A DNA stretch of 64,000 bases from Elephas maximus indicus (GCF_024166365.1 NC_064831.1:54251768-54315767); one strand, 5' to 3'; numbered from the stretch's first letter, positions 10,240-21,780 are shown. Notes: generated by a model from the sequence alone, not told the origin. Numbers and translations are program-made.

Positions 10240-10450
10240 AATTCAGGTCTCCTGAGAAGAGGCAGCTAGGATGCAGTAGAAAGAGCACTAGTTTTTGAGT
10301 CAGAAGTATTGGGTTTGAGTTCCAGGTCTGCTTGGGCAAGTCACATAAGCTTCCAGAGCCTCAGCTTCTTCATCTATAAAACAAGGCTAATACTGTAAAG
10401 ATCAACCTCAATTTATAAAATTATTTTGCAAACTATAAAATGCTTAGAAG
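10240..10450 (+). repeat. MIR
   Basis: MIR from GCAGTAGAAAGAGCACTAG through GCCTCAGCTTCTTCATCTAT to ATAAAATGCTTAGAAGC. Confidence 0.8.
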
Positions 10451-10574
10451 CTAAGGGATTATCATGACCTCAGTTCTCTCAGGGCCTGTGCCACCCCACT
10501 GCAAGTCTGAACCAATTTGTAAACTCTCTCAGTCATCGCCCAAGGGAAATATGGGTGGGAGCGGTGTGGCAAAT

Positions 10575-10720
10575 TAAAACAGGCACCAGGAGTCAGAAGC
10601 CTGAGGTCCTAGTTCCAGTTTTGCCCGCAACTAGCTCTGTGACCTCATCTCTTATCAGAAGAGCCTCAGTTTCCTCATCTGTAAAATGGAGCTCACTCTG
10701 GCTGCCCAAGCACCTTAATG
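10575..10720 (+). repeat. MIR fragment
   Basis: CTAGCTCTGTGACCTCATCTC and CTCAGTTTCCTCATCTGTAA. Confidence 0.85.
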
Positions 10721-11568
10721 AGAACCTCACGACAGCTCTGAGCCCATGGAGGGTGCTCCCCATGTCACCAGGAGAAGCTGTTTGCATCCTCTGCGGGATC
10801 CCCACCCCAAGGAGCTCACCCATGCCCAGGAGAGCCAGATGCCACCCTAGCCAGCACCCCGAGGGCAGGACACAGGGCACAGCCTGCAAAACACAAAGCT
10901 AAAACCAGCTGCCTGTGGATGCGTCTTTCAAGAGTCATCAGCCAAGTTTTCTCGGAAACCATTTCAGCTGGTGTTGGCAGCTTTGCTTTTGCCTGCCATT
11001 CAGATACCAACCACACCCAGACCCCATGAACCCCGAAAGGCTGCTTTTCCCGGGCACCATTATGTAAGGGCACATCTCATTATCCATCACCAAGTGGCTG
11101 GAGCTATTCTAACTCAAAGTGTGTACACACTTCACCTTCTTTCCTCCACCTCTGCCCCCTGCAAACCAGAGCTCTATTACCAGGATGCCACTTACCTGCC
11201 TCCCTTCATTCCACTGAGGCACACAGGTCTCTGGAGACCCCCAGGCATAGCTGGCCTGGCTCCTAGCCTTGCTCTCAGGGTCACCCACCAACCTGATGCC
11301 TGTAAGCACCCATGGCTCATCTCACATCTTTCTCTCTATTCAGTCTTCACTCTGTGTTCAGCCAGGGCCCAGGCAAGCATGGAACCCTGAAAAGCGTAGG
11401 CTCCAGGAGCCCAGGTCTAGACTAGCCTGAGTGTGTGCGGCAGCACGACCCCCAGCAGGTTAGCACTCTCTCTGGGTGCTGTACACAGGGGTGATAACAT
11501 CTGTGAGGGCCCACTGTGATAAGGGTGTTGAAAACACTTTAAAAACCAAGAATGCTATGCAAATAAGA
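10721..11568. other. DAPK2 intron 1, no feature recognised
   Basis: Unique, moderately GC-rich sequence. ORFs of up to 139 codons overlap on both strands without support. Confidence 0.5.
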
Positions 11569-11604
11569 CCAAACCAAACCCAGTGCCATCGAGTCGATTC
11601 CGAC
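11569..11604 (-). repeat. Ultra-short AfroSINE/RTE tail insertion
   Basis: About 36 bases of antisense tail (CCAAACCCAGTGCCATCGAG and so on) embedded in unrelated sequence. A possible short duplication (TAAGA) flanks it. Confidence 0.7.
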
Positions 11605-12120
11605 TAAGAAGGATTATTATTATTACTATTATTATTTGACTCATCCAAGGCCAGTGTCTCTGTTTCTGCCTCCCACAGTCATTGAGACATCAGTTTGGTT
11701 CCTTTCTGAGGAAAAGGATTTTAGGTCTCCAAGTTTGGCTTGACCAGAATCAGAAGCCGAACCCACCCCCACCCCACTGTCCTGGCAAATTCCCGAGACT
11801 AGCCTGGGGGGGGAGGGGCGGCGGAATTTCCATCTACCATCTTCTTTTTGCTGAAAAAAATCCTTCCAAATAAACCATTTTTGTCAAGCCTTGGGGAGCA
11901 GGGTTACTAATTTCACATAGTTAGATGGAAGTAGAAACTCCAAAAAATTCTGTTGGCAGACACCCCAAGAGTGGTCACAGGAACAGTTAAGATCCTCTAC
12001 TTGGTGAGAGGCCAGCTTCGACTGCTATCAGGAGCTGAGCTGATTGGGAGCAGCGCCACGCAGTTCCCCTGCCTCAGGTTCCACTTCTGGGAGGCTGGGG
12101 GTGGGGGACAGGGGAGCCTA
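11605..12120. other. DAPK2 intron 1, no gene seen
   Basis: Starts with an AT-rich (ATT)n tract at 11,612-11,638; otherwise unassigned. Confidence 0.5.
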
Positions 12121-12129
12121 CCAGTTTGG

Positions 12130-12345
12130 CCCCAACTTGCCTTTCCAGGCTTAGCACCGCACATATTCTATATTACAACCAAAGTAGACCTTTCCTGTTC
12201 CCCGGAAACTTTCACTCCTGCCATATCCAGCTCAAGCTGGGAGGCTCTCCTGGAAAAACTGTTCCCTCCTGCAAGGCCCAGCTCAAATACCACCATCTCT
12301 ATGAGGCTCCATGACTCTTTCTCCCCCAAAACCAAACGCAAACTC
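12130..12345 (+). repeat. L2 fragment
   Basis: Reads like the L2 3' region: GCAAGGCCCAGCTCAAATAC and CACCATCTCTATGAGGCTCC. Confidence 0.65.
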
Positions 12346-12393
12346 TCCCCCTGCCACTTTATATTCCCAGAGAGTGCTGTGAATAGATTTTTA

Positions 12394-12560
12394 GGGAGCC
12401 CTGGTGGCACAGTGGTTAGCAGCCCAGCTGCTAACCAAAAAGGTCAGCACTTCCAGTCCACCAGCCAATCCTTGGAAACCCCATAGGGCAGTTCTACTCT
12501 ACCCTATAGGGTCACTATGAGTCAGAATCAACTCGACAGCAACGGGTTTGGTTTTGGTTA
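12394..12560 (+). repeat. AfroSINE, sense
   Basis: GGGAGCCCTGGTGGCACAGT to ACGGGTTTGGTTTTGGTTA, with a slightly damaged B box. Confidence 0.94.
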
Positions 12561-12589
12561 TCACATTCTGGTTCGAATCACAATCTATG

Positions 12590-12740
12590 TCCATGTTTGA
12601 ACCAGAGAGAGAGCACAGACTCTGGTCACACAGGCCTGGGTTCAAATCCCAGCCCCAGCACTGTCTAGCATTTGCCAAGCACAGGGAAACTTCTCTGGGC
12701 TTCAAACTACTGACATGGAAAGTGAGGTTAGACAGTGGCC
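12590..12740 (+). repeat. MIR
   Basis: CTGGTCACACAGGCCTGGGT then TCAAATCCCAGCCCCAGCAC. Confidence 0.8.
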
Positions 12741-12917
12741 AGTGTTGCTAAGGATGTAGAGAACTAGAACACTCAAACACTACTAGGGGAATGTACGCTG
12801 GGGCAAGCACTTTGGAGAACTGTCGGGCAGCTTCATAGACATACCCACTCCTAGCTACATACCCCAGAGATGTGCGTGCAGATATTTTCCAAAATAGTCT
12901 ATGCTAGAATGTTTACA

Positions 12918-13124
12918 AGGAGCCCTGGTGGCACAATTAAGCACTCAGCTGCTAACTGAAAGGTTGGCAGTTCAAACCCACCCAGCGGTTCTACATGAGA
13001 AGGAACTGGTGATCTCCTTCCATAAAGATTACACCCAAGAAAACCCTATGGGGCCGTTCTACCCTGGCACATAGGTGACTATAAGTCATAATTGCCTTGA
13101 CACCACCTAACCACAACCACCACA
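12918..13124 (+). repeat. AfroSINE, sense, in L1
   Basis: Target duplication GAATGTTTACA (12907-12917) against GATTGTTCACA (13125-13135), two mismatches. Its tail ends ACACCACCTAACCACAACCAC, the longer RTE-like ending. Confidence 0.9.
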
Positions 13125-13308
13125 GATTGTTCACAGGAGCACTATTAGTAAGAAATAAAAGTTGGAAACAACCAAATGTCCATCAATAGAAGCACATATA
13201 AATAGAGGGATGTGCATACAATGGAACTGTTACACGACAATGAGAATGACCAAACTACTGCCACCTGCAACAATGTGGATGAATCTTAAACATAACACTG
13301 AATGAAAG

Positions 13309-13475
13309 GAAGAAAAGCAAACCAAACCCATGCCGTCGAGTCGATTCCGACTCACAGTGACCCTATAGGACAGAGTAGAACTGCCCCATAGGGTTTCCGA
13401 AGAGCAGCTGGTGGATTCGAACTGCCAATGTTTTGGTTAGAAGCCGAGCTCTTAACCACTGCACCACCATGGCTC
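13309..13475 (-). repeat. AfroSINE in L1, opposite orientation
   Basis: Target duplication CTGAATGAAAG at 13298-13308 and 13476-13486. A low-divergence copy. Confidence 0.95.
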
Positions 13476-13764
13476 CTGAATGAAAGAAGCCAGACATCAA
13501 AGACGACATAACGTGTGATCCATTTACATTAAAGACAAAAATAAGTAAAAATAATCCATGGTTTTGGAAGTCAGAATAGTGGTTAGGGGTGGGGGGTTGT
13601 GACTAGATGGGGGCGTCAGGAAGCTTCTGGGTGCTGGCAATGTTGCTTCTTGATCTAGGTGGAGGTTGCATGGATATATGACAGGTGCACTTATTATGTA
13701 CATAATAATAAGAAATTTACATAATAGAAAATGAGGCTAATACCTCCTTTATGGGACAAATGAG

Positions 13765-13945
13765 ATAACACATGGAAACTGTTTTGAATGGTCCCTGGAC
13801 ATGCCCAACAAATGTGAGTGCCTGCCCTCCTGCCGATGGCCTTAAGAGACCCAAGAGGGCAGGGGGTATGATGTTGTCCCCTCTGTCCCTCTGAAGTAGC
13901 TGGTATACAGCAGGCAGTCCATAAATGTTGACTGATTTGAATTTA
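13765..13945 (+). repeat. L2 3' end
   Basis: AGTAGCTGGTATACAGCAGG then CAGTCCATAAATGTTGACTG, the usual L2 terminus. Confidence 0.6.
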
Positions 13946-14570
13946 GTGTATGAGCCTCCTTTCTGGCTTCTCCAGGCAGCTGCTCAGATACCTCATCAGG
14001 CAAAAACAGCTGATAACCACTTAAAGCCCTTTCTTCACACCTCCCCTCAAGATAGATTTACATTTTACCAGCTCAGAAACGTGAAACAGAAGCAGAGAAA
14101 CTCTGAGATGGAATTATAGATACCAACTTGGAGCTAGAAAAGGACCCGGGAGGTTTAGACACCTTTCTGGCCCTGTGAAAAGCCAAAATCACACGGCAGA
14201 GGGAAAGGACACACTTTCGGCCTAAAGCACTCAGGCCTTAGGCTCCAGACATTCCACGAATAAGGTCCACCATGATGCCTGCATTTCTCTTACTGGAGTT
14301 GCTGGAATTCATGTCCCTGCCCCCAAACCTTTAGGGGCTTAAAACAGATTTCCTAGAACTTCACAGAAAGAGACCTCACAAGTCATCTGTTTGAGGATTT
14401 TTTAACTCTGCTTCAGGGTCCACCAGGGTGAGGGAGAGGAGCCAGATGGTCTCCCCCCAACTTTGCCCAGAACAGTTCCACTTTTTCCATACCGTACGCT
14501 AGGGTTCTGTATAAGAGTTCATCAGGAAAAAAAAAAAAAGTTTGAAAACCACTGCTGTCTGGTAACTCAC
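13946..14570. other. DAPK2 intron 1, no gene seen
   Basis: Unique sequence. TTTGAAAACCACTG near 14,540 looks like a hAT (MER5-type) end, but the rest could not be matched. Confidence 0.45.
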
Positions 14571-14574
14571 TTGT

Positions 14575-14645
14575 TTTACAAAAGAAGGAAACCGAAGTTC
14601 AGAGAGGGGAAGGGACTTGCTAAAAGTCACACAGCTAGCCTACTC
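14575..14645 (-). repeat. MIR fragment
   Basis: GGAAACCGAAGTTCAGAGAG then AAAAGTCACACAGCTAGCC, antisense MIR. Confidence 0.85.
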
Positions 14646-15829
14646 CAGCTGTTCTTCCCAGGGTTCTGCGTCCAATGGTCGCATCAGGGGTTGGAGAAGT
14701 CAGTGGCTTCCTGAGAGATAGCCAAGAAGGGGGTTTCCAGGGCCAGTAGCATCACCCCATAGTGAACTCTCAACTCTCGTGAAGCCCTTTTTCTCACCAG
14801 CCCCAGCTCACCCTGCAAAGTGAACTCACCAAGTTCCTCATCCCACCTCACTGAGTGTGTGAAACAGAACAATGCCAAGTGGGCAGACACCAGTTTGGAC
14901 CAAACACACATGAGTGTCACCTTATATTTCCCACCCCCAATGGGGAATCATTACACTCAGGCTCTAGGGCGGGTGCCAGCAGAAGGCAGGGGGCTCTAAA
15001 ATTTACAAAGCCCCTCTGTGCATTCAAGGCTTTGACTCATTTCATCTCTACCCACATTCTTTGATAAGGAAGCTGGGGCTCAGGGAAGGTCAGCCACCTG
15101 CCTGAGGAGACATGAGAAACTGTCTTTTGGGAAGGCCTAGCTCCACACCTAGCAAATAGGGAGACCTTGGGGAAGTGGAGGGCTGCGGTGGTCAGGGTCA
15201 GTTCAGGTCTCCTCGTCCTGCCTGCGGGAAATTTGCCCCCCACCAGCAGAAGCCCACCCACACCCACAAACCCTGTCCTCCCTGCCCAAGTCTCTGAATC
15301 ACGAGTGGGGCCACTTTAGGTGCTAAAAACCCATCTTGAGTGATGGGTGGTTTGGGAGGAACAGGGCTCTGAAGCGAAACTATCTGTGAAGAGGCCAAAT
15401 CCTCAGAGCCCCTCAGTCACCAGGATGGTCCCGGGAATACTTTACAAAGAGGCAATTGGGGGCGACCGGGTCAAGAACCATAGCAGCAGGCCCCAGCTGC
15501 CCTCTCCACAGGCTACTAGAGTACAAGAGTGTCAGGAGCTGTGCTCCCTCCATCTGCACCCTGGGACCTTCCCACCTCACCTCTGAGGCAGCCAGCTGTG
15601 TCATCGCTCCAGGGGTGGGCCTCTCAAACATACCACTACCTACTTGGCCCCAAAGAAGCTCACCTCTCTGGGCTTCATCTTCTCCTTTATGAGGTAGGAA
15701 TACTAATTTCCACCTTGCAGAGCTATAGCAAGGGTTAGCCAAACCCATACGTGCCGCCAGGCGTCCACAATACCTAGTACTGAGTCTGGGTCAACTGTGG
15801 GAGGCCCTTCTATGCCCTTCTACCGCAGT
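14646..15829. other. DAPK2 intron 1, proximal to the CpG island
   Basis: Increasingly GC-rich unique sequence, no recognised repeat. It may hold intronic regulatory DNA, but nothing specific is readable. Confidence 0.45.
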
Positions 15830-16640
15830 CTGCAGCTGACCTGCTGTCTGCCCCCCACGCCCACCCTAGCCCTGTCCCGGGCCGGGGCTCCTGACGGCGG
15901 GGACCACAGACTCATTTGGTCACACAGGAGGCCGACTGTGAATGCAGCACTCCTCCCTGCGACCCCCCCTTACCTCTTTGCGCCTGGGCGGGGAGCAGGG
16001 GATGTGAGAGGCGGCGGATGCTGAGAAGACCCAGCACCTCTCCTCCCGGGACTAAGGGGCGCTCTCCCCCCTCAAAGGGGCCTGACATGATAGCAGTCTG
16101 TCCCCCATCCTCCCTGGGTGCCAGGCCCCTGTCCGCCGCCCACCCCAGACGTCCTTCAGGTGCTAGGCTTCAGAGCACGCCTTAGAGGTTCAGCCTCCAG
16201 GGCTCAGCTCTCAGGCTCGGGCCACAGCCCCAAGGCCACGGCCGGCCATACCCAGGGCGACAGAGCCGGGACACGAGAGCGCCCCGGAGCTCGTGGTCCC
16301 CGCCAGCCCCGGCCCCGGCGCCCGCAGCAGTGGGCCGCCCGCCCCGTCCCGCGCGTCGAGCCCGCACCCGGCGCTACTCACGGCGGGAGGCTGCGCTGCG
16401 CCGCGCGCTGGGGCGCGGTGGCACGGCGCGGCCGCGTCGCTCGGCTCAGCTGTCCCGTCTGCGCGCCTGGTGCCCGCCGCCGAGCCACTGAGGAGCCGAG
16501 GGGCGGAGCGGCCGGCCCTGTCCCAGCGCCGCTCGAGGCGCGCCCAGAGGCCCGGGACGGGGACAGGGGCGCCCCCTGCTGGGGTGCCCCTCCGGACAGC
16601 CCGGGCAGGCGGGCACCTCCAGGGCTCTGAGGCTCGCGAG
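15830..16640 (-). promoter_or_regulatory. DAPK2: CpG-island promoter of DAPK2
   Basis: CpG density and G+C content jump here, most strongly at 16,200-16,560, against a CpG-poor background. GC boxes are visible (GGGCGGGG near 15,987 and GGGGCGGAG near 16,500) and I see no TATA box. The island covers the predicted first exon and proximal promoter, typical of a housekeeping-style dispersed promoter. A MIR copy abuts its upstream edge at about 16,670. ORFs crossing the island come from GC-rich sequence and are not genes. Confidence 0.8.
16382..16490 (-). other. DAPK2: DAPK2 non-coding exon 1 (right boundary approximate)
   Basis: On the minus strand a strong donor, CCGCC|GTGAGTAG, has its intron G at 16381. 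It lies in a CpG island about 7 kb upstream of the first coding exon, which is where a 5' UTR exon of DAPK2 is expected. The transcription start is not visible. A GC box near 16,498-16,507 suggests it lies between about 16,440 and 16,490. No in-frame start codon is needed here because translation begins in the next exon. Confidence 0.6.
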
Positions 16641-16669
16641 AGCAAGACCCTCCGGGCGCCCTTCCCGAC

Positions 16670-16790
16670 TCTGCCGCTCGCTTGCTGTGTGGCCTTGGAC
16701 AATCACGTAACCTCCCTGAGCCTCGCTACCCTCATCTGGAATTGATTTCAATGAGCTGATACGTGTGACACAGCCTGCACAATCGCACAG
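16670..16790 (+). repeat. MIR fragment at the edge of the CpG island
   Basis: CTTGCTGTGTGGCCTTGGAC, CACGTAACCTCCCTGAGCCT and CTACCCTCATCTGGAATTG. Confidence 0.85.
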
Positions 16791-17107
16791 AAAATGGTAC
16801 TTCCTTGCTCTCACCGACTACCATCACTGCGAGAGAAAAGTCCCACTAAGAACTAGGCTGCTTCCTCCCTCGCAGCCAGCATGCTCACTGACACACATCG
16901 ATCCTTCTGGAAACCTCACCACCCATGCCTGGAAACAGGGTCTGGGCTGTGATAGGGAGGGCCTCTCCCCCCACCCCTGTAGCTTGTGGAGTAGCTGGGC
17001 CTCTCGACTACCCTTTGTGCCCCTAGCCCTGGCAAGGTTAGTGAATGAAGCCCCCACATCACCTTCAAGCCTTGGTTAATAAAGGACCTGGAAGACGATT
17101 ACTCCTC
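16791..17107. other. Upstream of DAPK2, no feature recognised
   Basis: Unique sequence between the promoter-flanking MIR and a solo LTR. Confidence 0.5.
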
Positions 17108-17112
17108 TCTTC

Positions 17113-17604
17113 TGTCATGGATCGAATTGTGTCCCTCCATAAATCTGTGTATCAACTTGGTGAGGCCATGCGTGGTTGTCCTCCATTTTGTGATTGTAAT
17201 TTTATGTTGAGAGGATTAGGGTGGGATTGTAACACCACCCTTACTTAGGTCACCTCCCTGATCCAAGGTAAAGGGAGTTTCCCTGGGTTGTGGCCTGCAC
17301 CACCTTTTATCTCTGAAGAGAAAAGGAAAGGGAAGCAAGCAGAGAGTTGGGGACCTCGTACCACCAAGAAAGCAGCACCAGGAGCAGAGCACATCCTTTG
17401 GACCTGGGGTCCCTGCACCTGAGAAGCTCTTCAACCAGGGGAAGATCGAGGACAAGGACCTTCCTTCAGAGCCAACAGAGAGAGAAAGCCTTCCCCTGGA
17501 GGTGATGCCTTGAATTTGGACTTTACTGTGAGGAAATAAATTTCTCTTTGTTAAAGCCATCCACTTGTGGTATTTCGTTAAAGCAGCCCTAGATAACTAA
17601 GACA
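17113..17604 (+). mobile_element. Solo LTR, MaLR-like, with 5 bp TSD
   Basis: Begins TGTCATGGATCGAATTGTG and ends CCCTAGATAACTAAGACA, with a TG...CA structure and a poly(A) signal region (AGGAAATAAATTTC). Target duplication TCTTC at 17108-17112 and 17605-17609. ERVL-MaLR elements make 5 bp duplications. Confidence 0.88.
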
Positions 17605-17804
17605 TCTTCCTTTTACCAAAAAAAAAAATCCTGGGAGGAAAAAGGAATGAGAGGAGAAGGATGATGGGAGGAAGGAAGCTGAAACAGCTTAGGCCAAGTT
17701 CAGTGGCTCTATGTCAAGACCAGAAGCTGCTTAGTGGAAGGAAGAAAAGGCCACCTTGCAGAACTTCTATCCCTAAGTCATCCACCTGGCTCCTGAAGTA
17801 AGTC

Positions 17805-17947
17805 ATAGAGGAAAGAGTGCTAGGTTCAGAATGCTACTGCCTGGTCCAAAGCCCTGCTCTGCCATTTGGGATGTGTGCTCTTGGGCAAGCCACCTGAACT
17901 TTTTCCTCATCTGTGCAGTGGGAAAAATTATTCCTATAGCTCCTAAA
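17805..17947 (+). repeat. MIR
   Basis: GAAAGAGTGCTAGGTTCAGA through CTCTTGGGCAAGCCACCTGA to TTTTTCCTCATCTGTGCAGT. Confidence 0.8.
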
Positions 17948-17948
17948 A

Positions 17949-18100
17949 AGGAGCCCAGTGGCACAGTGGTTAAGAGTTCAGCTGCTAACAGGACAAAAGA
18001 ACTGGCAATCAGCTGTTGTAAAGATTATGGCCTAGGAAAACCTATGCGGCAGTTTTACTCTGTCCTATCGGAATCAACTTGTTGGCACATGGCAACAACA
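17949..18100 (+). repeat. AfroSINE, decayed
   Basis: GGAGCCCAGTGGCACAGTGG start with an internal deletion around the B box and a degenerate tail. Confidence 0.85.
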
Positions 18101-18107
18101 TTTCTTT

Positions 18108-18430
18108 ACAACAAACTACCCCAAACTTGTTGGCATAAAACAATAATTTCATTATGTTCCTGGACCTTTAGGCTCAGGAATTCAGATAGGCCACAGCAAG
18201 AATGGCTTGTCTCTAATATCTGGGGCTTCAACTGGGAAGGCTAGGGGTGACTTGAATGACTGAAGACTGGAATCGTCTGGAGGCTTCTTCATTCACAAGT
18301 CCAGGCTCAGTGCCTGGGCTGGGATGAATCCAAGGCTGGGCTCAAGGGACACTGCTGGAGCAACTACATGTAGCCTCTCCATCTCTTCCTCTCCAAGCCT
18401 CCTGCTTAATTTCTAACTTTCAGTAGCAGC
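18108..18430 (-). repeat. LTR-like fragment (MaLR-type 3' end, antisense)
   Basis: CAACAAACTACCCCAAACTTGTTGGCATAAAACAA resembles the reverse complement of a MaLR-type LTR terminus. The rest is diverged and the family is uncertain. Confidence 0.5.
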
Positions 18431-18499
18431 ATCCTCTTGCATGAGCCAAAATAAACGTTCCTGGATTTGGCACTTGAAAATTAGTCAGAGAACATCACT

Positions 18500-18672
18500 G
18501 CTTAAAGGGTCAATCAACTCATCCAGCTTGGTCATTTTCCAGATGAGGACATTGGGGCTCAGAGAGGGAAAGTAACTTGCCCAAAGTCACACAGCTGGTA
18601 GGAGGCAGGGCTAGGATTACAACCGGGCCTTCTGACTCTAAGTTGGGTGTTTTTTTACGAAATGCAGCTGCC
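18500..18672 (-). repeat. MIR
   Basis: TTTCCAGATGAGGACATTGG then CCCAAAGTCACACAGCTGGT. Its distal end (TGCAGCTGCC) was the target of the next L1. Confidence 0.85.
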
Positions 18673-19289
18673 TATCAGTTGATCTTTGACAAGGATGCTA
18701 AGTCCATTCGATGAGGAAAGAAGAGTCTCTTCAATAAATGTACTGGCAAAATTGGGTCTCCATGCACAGAAAAGTGAAACAGGATCCATGCCTCACGCCG
18801 TACAGAAAAACAAATTCAAAATGGATTACAAACTTAATTGTGCAAACTAAAACCATAAAATTCTTAGAAGAAAAAGCAGGAGCAACGCTGTCAGGCCTAG
18901 CTTTCAACAATGGATTATCTAATATAATAACAAAAACACAAGCAGCAAAAAACAAAATAAATAAATAGGACTCATAAAAATTAAAACTTTTGTTCATCAA
19001 AAGACTTTACCAAAAAAATGAAAAGACAAGCTACTGACTGGGAGAATATCTTTGGAAACCATATATCCAACAAGAATCTAATAACCAATATATATATAAA
19101 ACTTCAAAAACTTAACAACAAAAAGACAAATAACCCAATCATGATATGGGCAGAAGACTTGAATAGACATTTCACCAAAGAGGACATTCAAATGGCCACC
19201 AAACACATGAAAAGATGCTCAGCATCATTAGCCATCACAGAGATGCAAATCAATACCACAATAATGAGATCCGTTTCACTCCCACTAGG

Positions 19290-19346
19290 GTTGCTATGAG
19301 TTGGAATCCATTAGACAGAAACCGTTTTTTTGTTTTTTGTTTTTTT
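19290..19346 (+). repeat. Ultra-short AfroSINE/RTE tail insertion in L1
   Basis: Holds only GTTGCTATGAGTTGGAATCC and a T-rich end. It splits the L1 string CCCACTAGG|ATGGCTAAG, with a four-base TAGG flank. Confidence 0.8.
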
Positions 19347-19358
19347 AGGATGGCTAAG

Positions 19359-19558
19359 CGGGAGCCCTGGTAGTACCATGGTTAAGCGCTTGGTTGCTCA
19401 CTGAAAGGTCAGCAGTCAGAACCCCCCAACTGCTCTGAGGGAGAAAGGTGTGTGGCAGCCTGCTTCCGTAAAGTTTTACAGCCTTAGAAACCTGGTGGGG
19501 CAGTTCTACTCTGTCCTACAGGGTCTCTATGAGTCAGAATCAACTCAATGGCAGTGGT
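19359..19558 (+). repeat. AfroSINE, sense, in L1, 12 bp TSD
   Basis: Target duplication AGGATGGCTAAG at 19347-19358 and 19559-19570. It landed 12 bases from the previous short insertion. Confidence 0.95.
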
Positions 19559-20755
19559 AGGATGGCTAAGATTAAACAAACAAAACAAATGTTGCCATGA
19601 GTTATGGGGAAATTGGAACACTTACCCATTGCTAGTGGGAATGCAAAACTTACAGCCTTTGTGGGAAACAGTGTGGTGGTTCCTCAAAAAACTGAAAATA
19701 GGATTACCACATGACCCAGTAATTTCACTCCTAGGTATACACCCAGAAGACTTGAAAGCAGAGACGCAAACAAAGACTTGTACACCAATGTTCATTGCAG
19801 CACTATTCACAATAGCCAAAAGGTGAAAACAACCTAAATGCCCATCAACAGATGAATAAACAAAATGTGGTAGATACATATAACGGAGTGATGATAGATA
19901 TATTTACAACAACAACAACAACAAAAAAGAGTAGCTTACAACCAAACAACTAAATACCTCATGGGATTCAGCTCCTTGGTTTGGAGGTTTAAGGTCATGA
20001 TTTCATGGAACATCCCAGTTAACTGGCCTAATAGTGTGTCTAGCCCTTCTGTTCTACCTCCTAGTTCACTGGATAGTGCCTAGAGTCTTAAAAGCTTGCA
20101 AGTGGCCATCCAAGGCACAACTGGTCTCTACTCACCTGGAGCAACAGAGGAGGAAGGAGAGTCAGGAATAGGAAGATACTATGGAATGTGTGGCTAATTG
20201 CTCTGTGAACAACTGCCTCCTTTGCCATGCATGAGCCCGAAGAACTAAATGGTGCCCGGCTACCAGTACTGAACATTTTGATGCAAGATTCTATAGAAGA
20301 ATCCTGATCAAAAGGGGGAAAATTTAGAACAGAATTTCAAATTCTCATGGACTCCAGGCTTTCTGGAGCCATGGAGGATGGATGAATCCCTAAAATTATT
20401 GCCCTGAGACAATCTTTAGACCTTTAACTAAAAATATCCCCTGAAGTCTTCTAAAATTAAACAATAGTTTAGCTTAACTAGTAAAAAAGGTTTGCTTTGA
20501 GCATTATGCTTTTTTTTAAGAACTATTTATATGGGGATCAAATCAACAACAGCAACTTGAAAGATAGCAACCTCAGGGGGCAGTGAGTTGATGTTAATGA
20601 GGGAGGAACAACTCAGAAAAGGAGGGTGAGAATGGTTGCACAATTCGAAGAATGTAATCAACGTCACTAAATTGTACATGTAGAAATGGTTGAATTGGTT
20701 TATGTTTTGCTGTGTATGTTCTCAACAAAATTAAAAAAAAAAAATTGCAGCTGCC

Positions 20756-21105
20756 CAGGGAGGTACCATGTGGAGAGGCATTTTATGCCTGAGGTTGAGT
20801 GAGTTCATCAGACCCTCACCCAAGAGCAGCAGCAGGCAGGGCACTGAGCATTAAAGAGGAGACCAAAGGGGCAGTAGGTAGAGAAAGGGAGCTGAGGGCA
20901 GTAGCGACAAGGCCACCTGCTCCAAAATAAAGCCAGGAGGAGGTCCAGTTATCAAAAGCTGAGAATGATACAACTTAGCCCCAGCCCCTGCATGGTTCTC
21001 ACCACTGATCAAATCCCTCACCCAGAAGTTTAAGGCTCCAACTTGCATTTTCCACCTTGTCTCTTCTTGCATATGCGTGCACATCAAGCCCTTTTGTTGA
21101 ATTAT
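20756..21105. other. Intergenic, no feature recognised
   Basis: Sequence between an L1 and an L2; nothing coding. Confidence 0.5.
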
Positions 21106-21109
21106 TGGC

Positions 21110-21555
21110 TGTTTCTGCCGCCATGTTTTTGCCTAAGCCATTCCCACCACCACTCTCCCTCATCCCATCCTACAAATCTTAACCACCCTTCAAGGGCCCT
21201 CTCAAGTGTCATTTCTTCCATGGAAACTCCCCTGATCTACCCAACTGGATGGCTCTCTCCTCTGAATCCCACCACATTTGGTTTATATCTTTTTGGTCTT
21301 TTCCTTTCCTGTATTTGAGTTTTCATTATTGCTCATTTCTCTTTTCCTCAAGGGCAAGGACAATGTCTTGTTCATCTTTGTATGCATACAGTGCCTGATA
21401 TCCCAAGCCTTTAAAATCTTATTAAATTGAGCTACTAGAATATAAATGCCACAAGAAAAGGGGTCATAACTGTCTTGTTGTTTATTGTCTCTCAAGGGCA
21501 TTCAAGTGCCTGGCACTTAGTAAGTGGTCAATAATCATATGTGGATGGATAAATG
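21110..21555 (+). repeat. L2
   Basis: CACCCTTCAAGGGCCCTCTC, AAGGGCAAGGACAATGTCTTG, CAAGTGCCTGGCACTTAGTA and GTGGTCAATAATCATATG mark an L2 3' end. Confidence 0.75.
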
Positions 21556-21629
21556 GAAAATTCATTTCAATAGTTGCCATGTATTGCATTGTTTCCAGCA
21601 TGTGCCATGCCAGTACCAGGTACTTCACT

Positions 21630-21780
21630 TCAAGGTGGATGTTATTATTCCATTTTACAGGAGATAACTGAGGCTTGGGAAAGTTGACTTGCCTAAGCTT
21701 ATCCAACTTGGAAGTAGTCGAGCTGTGATGTGAATCTTATCTGCCCATCTCCAAAGCCCAAGCTCTTTCTGCTCCCCCGA
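21630..21780 (-). repeat. MIR
   Basis: TTATTCCATTTTACAGGAGA, then TAACTGAGGCTTGGGAAAG. Confidence 0.8.

Larger units (their letters stand above)
12735..13745 (+). repeat. Old L1 3' end, split by two AfroSINEs
   Basis: L1M-type ORF2 end and 3' UTR: GGCCAGTGTTGCTAAGGATG, AACAACCAAATGTCCATCAATAG, GACAATGAGAATGACCAAAC and GAAAGAAGCCAGACATCAAAGACG. Insertions at 12918-13124 and 13309-13475 interrupt it. Confidence 0.85.
18673..20745 (+). mobile_element. 5'-truncated L1 with 10 bp TSD
   Basis: Target duplication TGCAGCTGCC at 18663-18672 and 20746-20755 bounds one insertion. It contains the end of ORF2 (AGACATTTCACCAAAGAGGACATTCAAATGGCC) and a long 3' UTR ending in AAAATTAAAAAAAAAAAA. ORF2 is broken by stops and by two insertions (19290-19346 and 19359-19558). 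The same 3' UTR family recurs, inverted, at 31405-32110. Confidence 0.9.

Noticed and set aside
16118-16814. Several 100-170 codon ORFs on both strands across the CpG island
   Set aside because: They are mutually overlapping, Ala/Arg/Pro/Gly-rich products of GC-rich DNA. The region is better explained as the promoter and a non-coding first exon.
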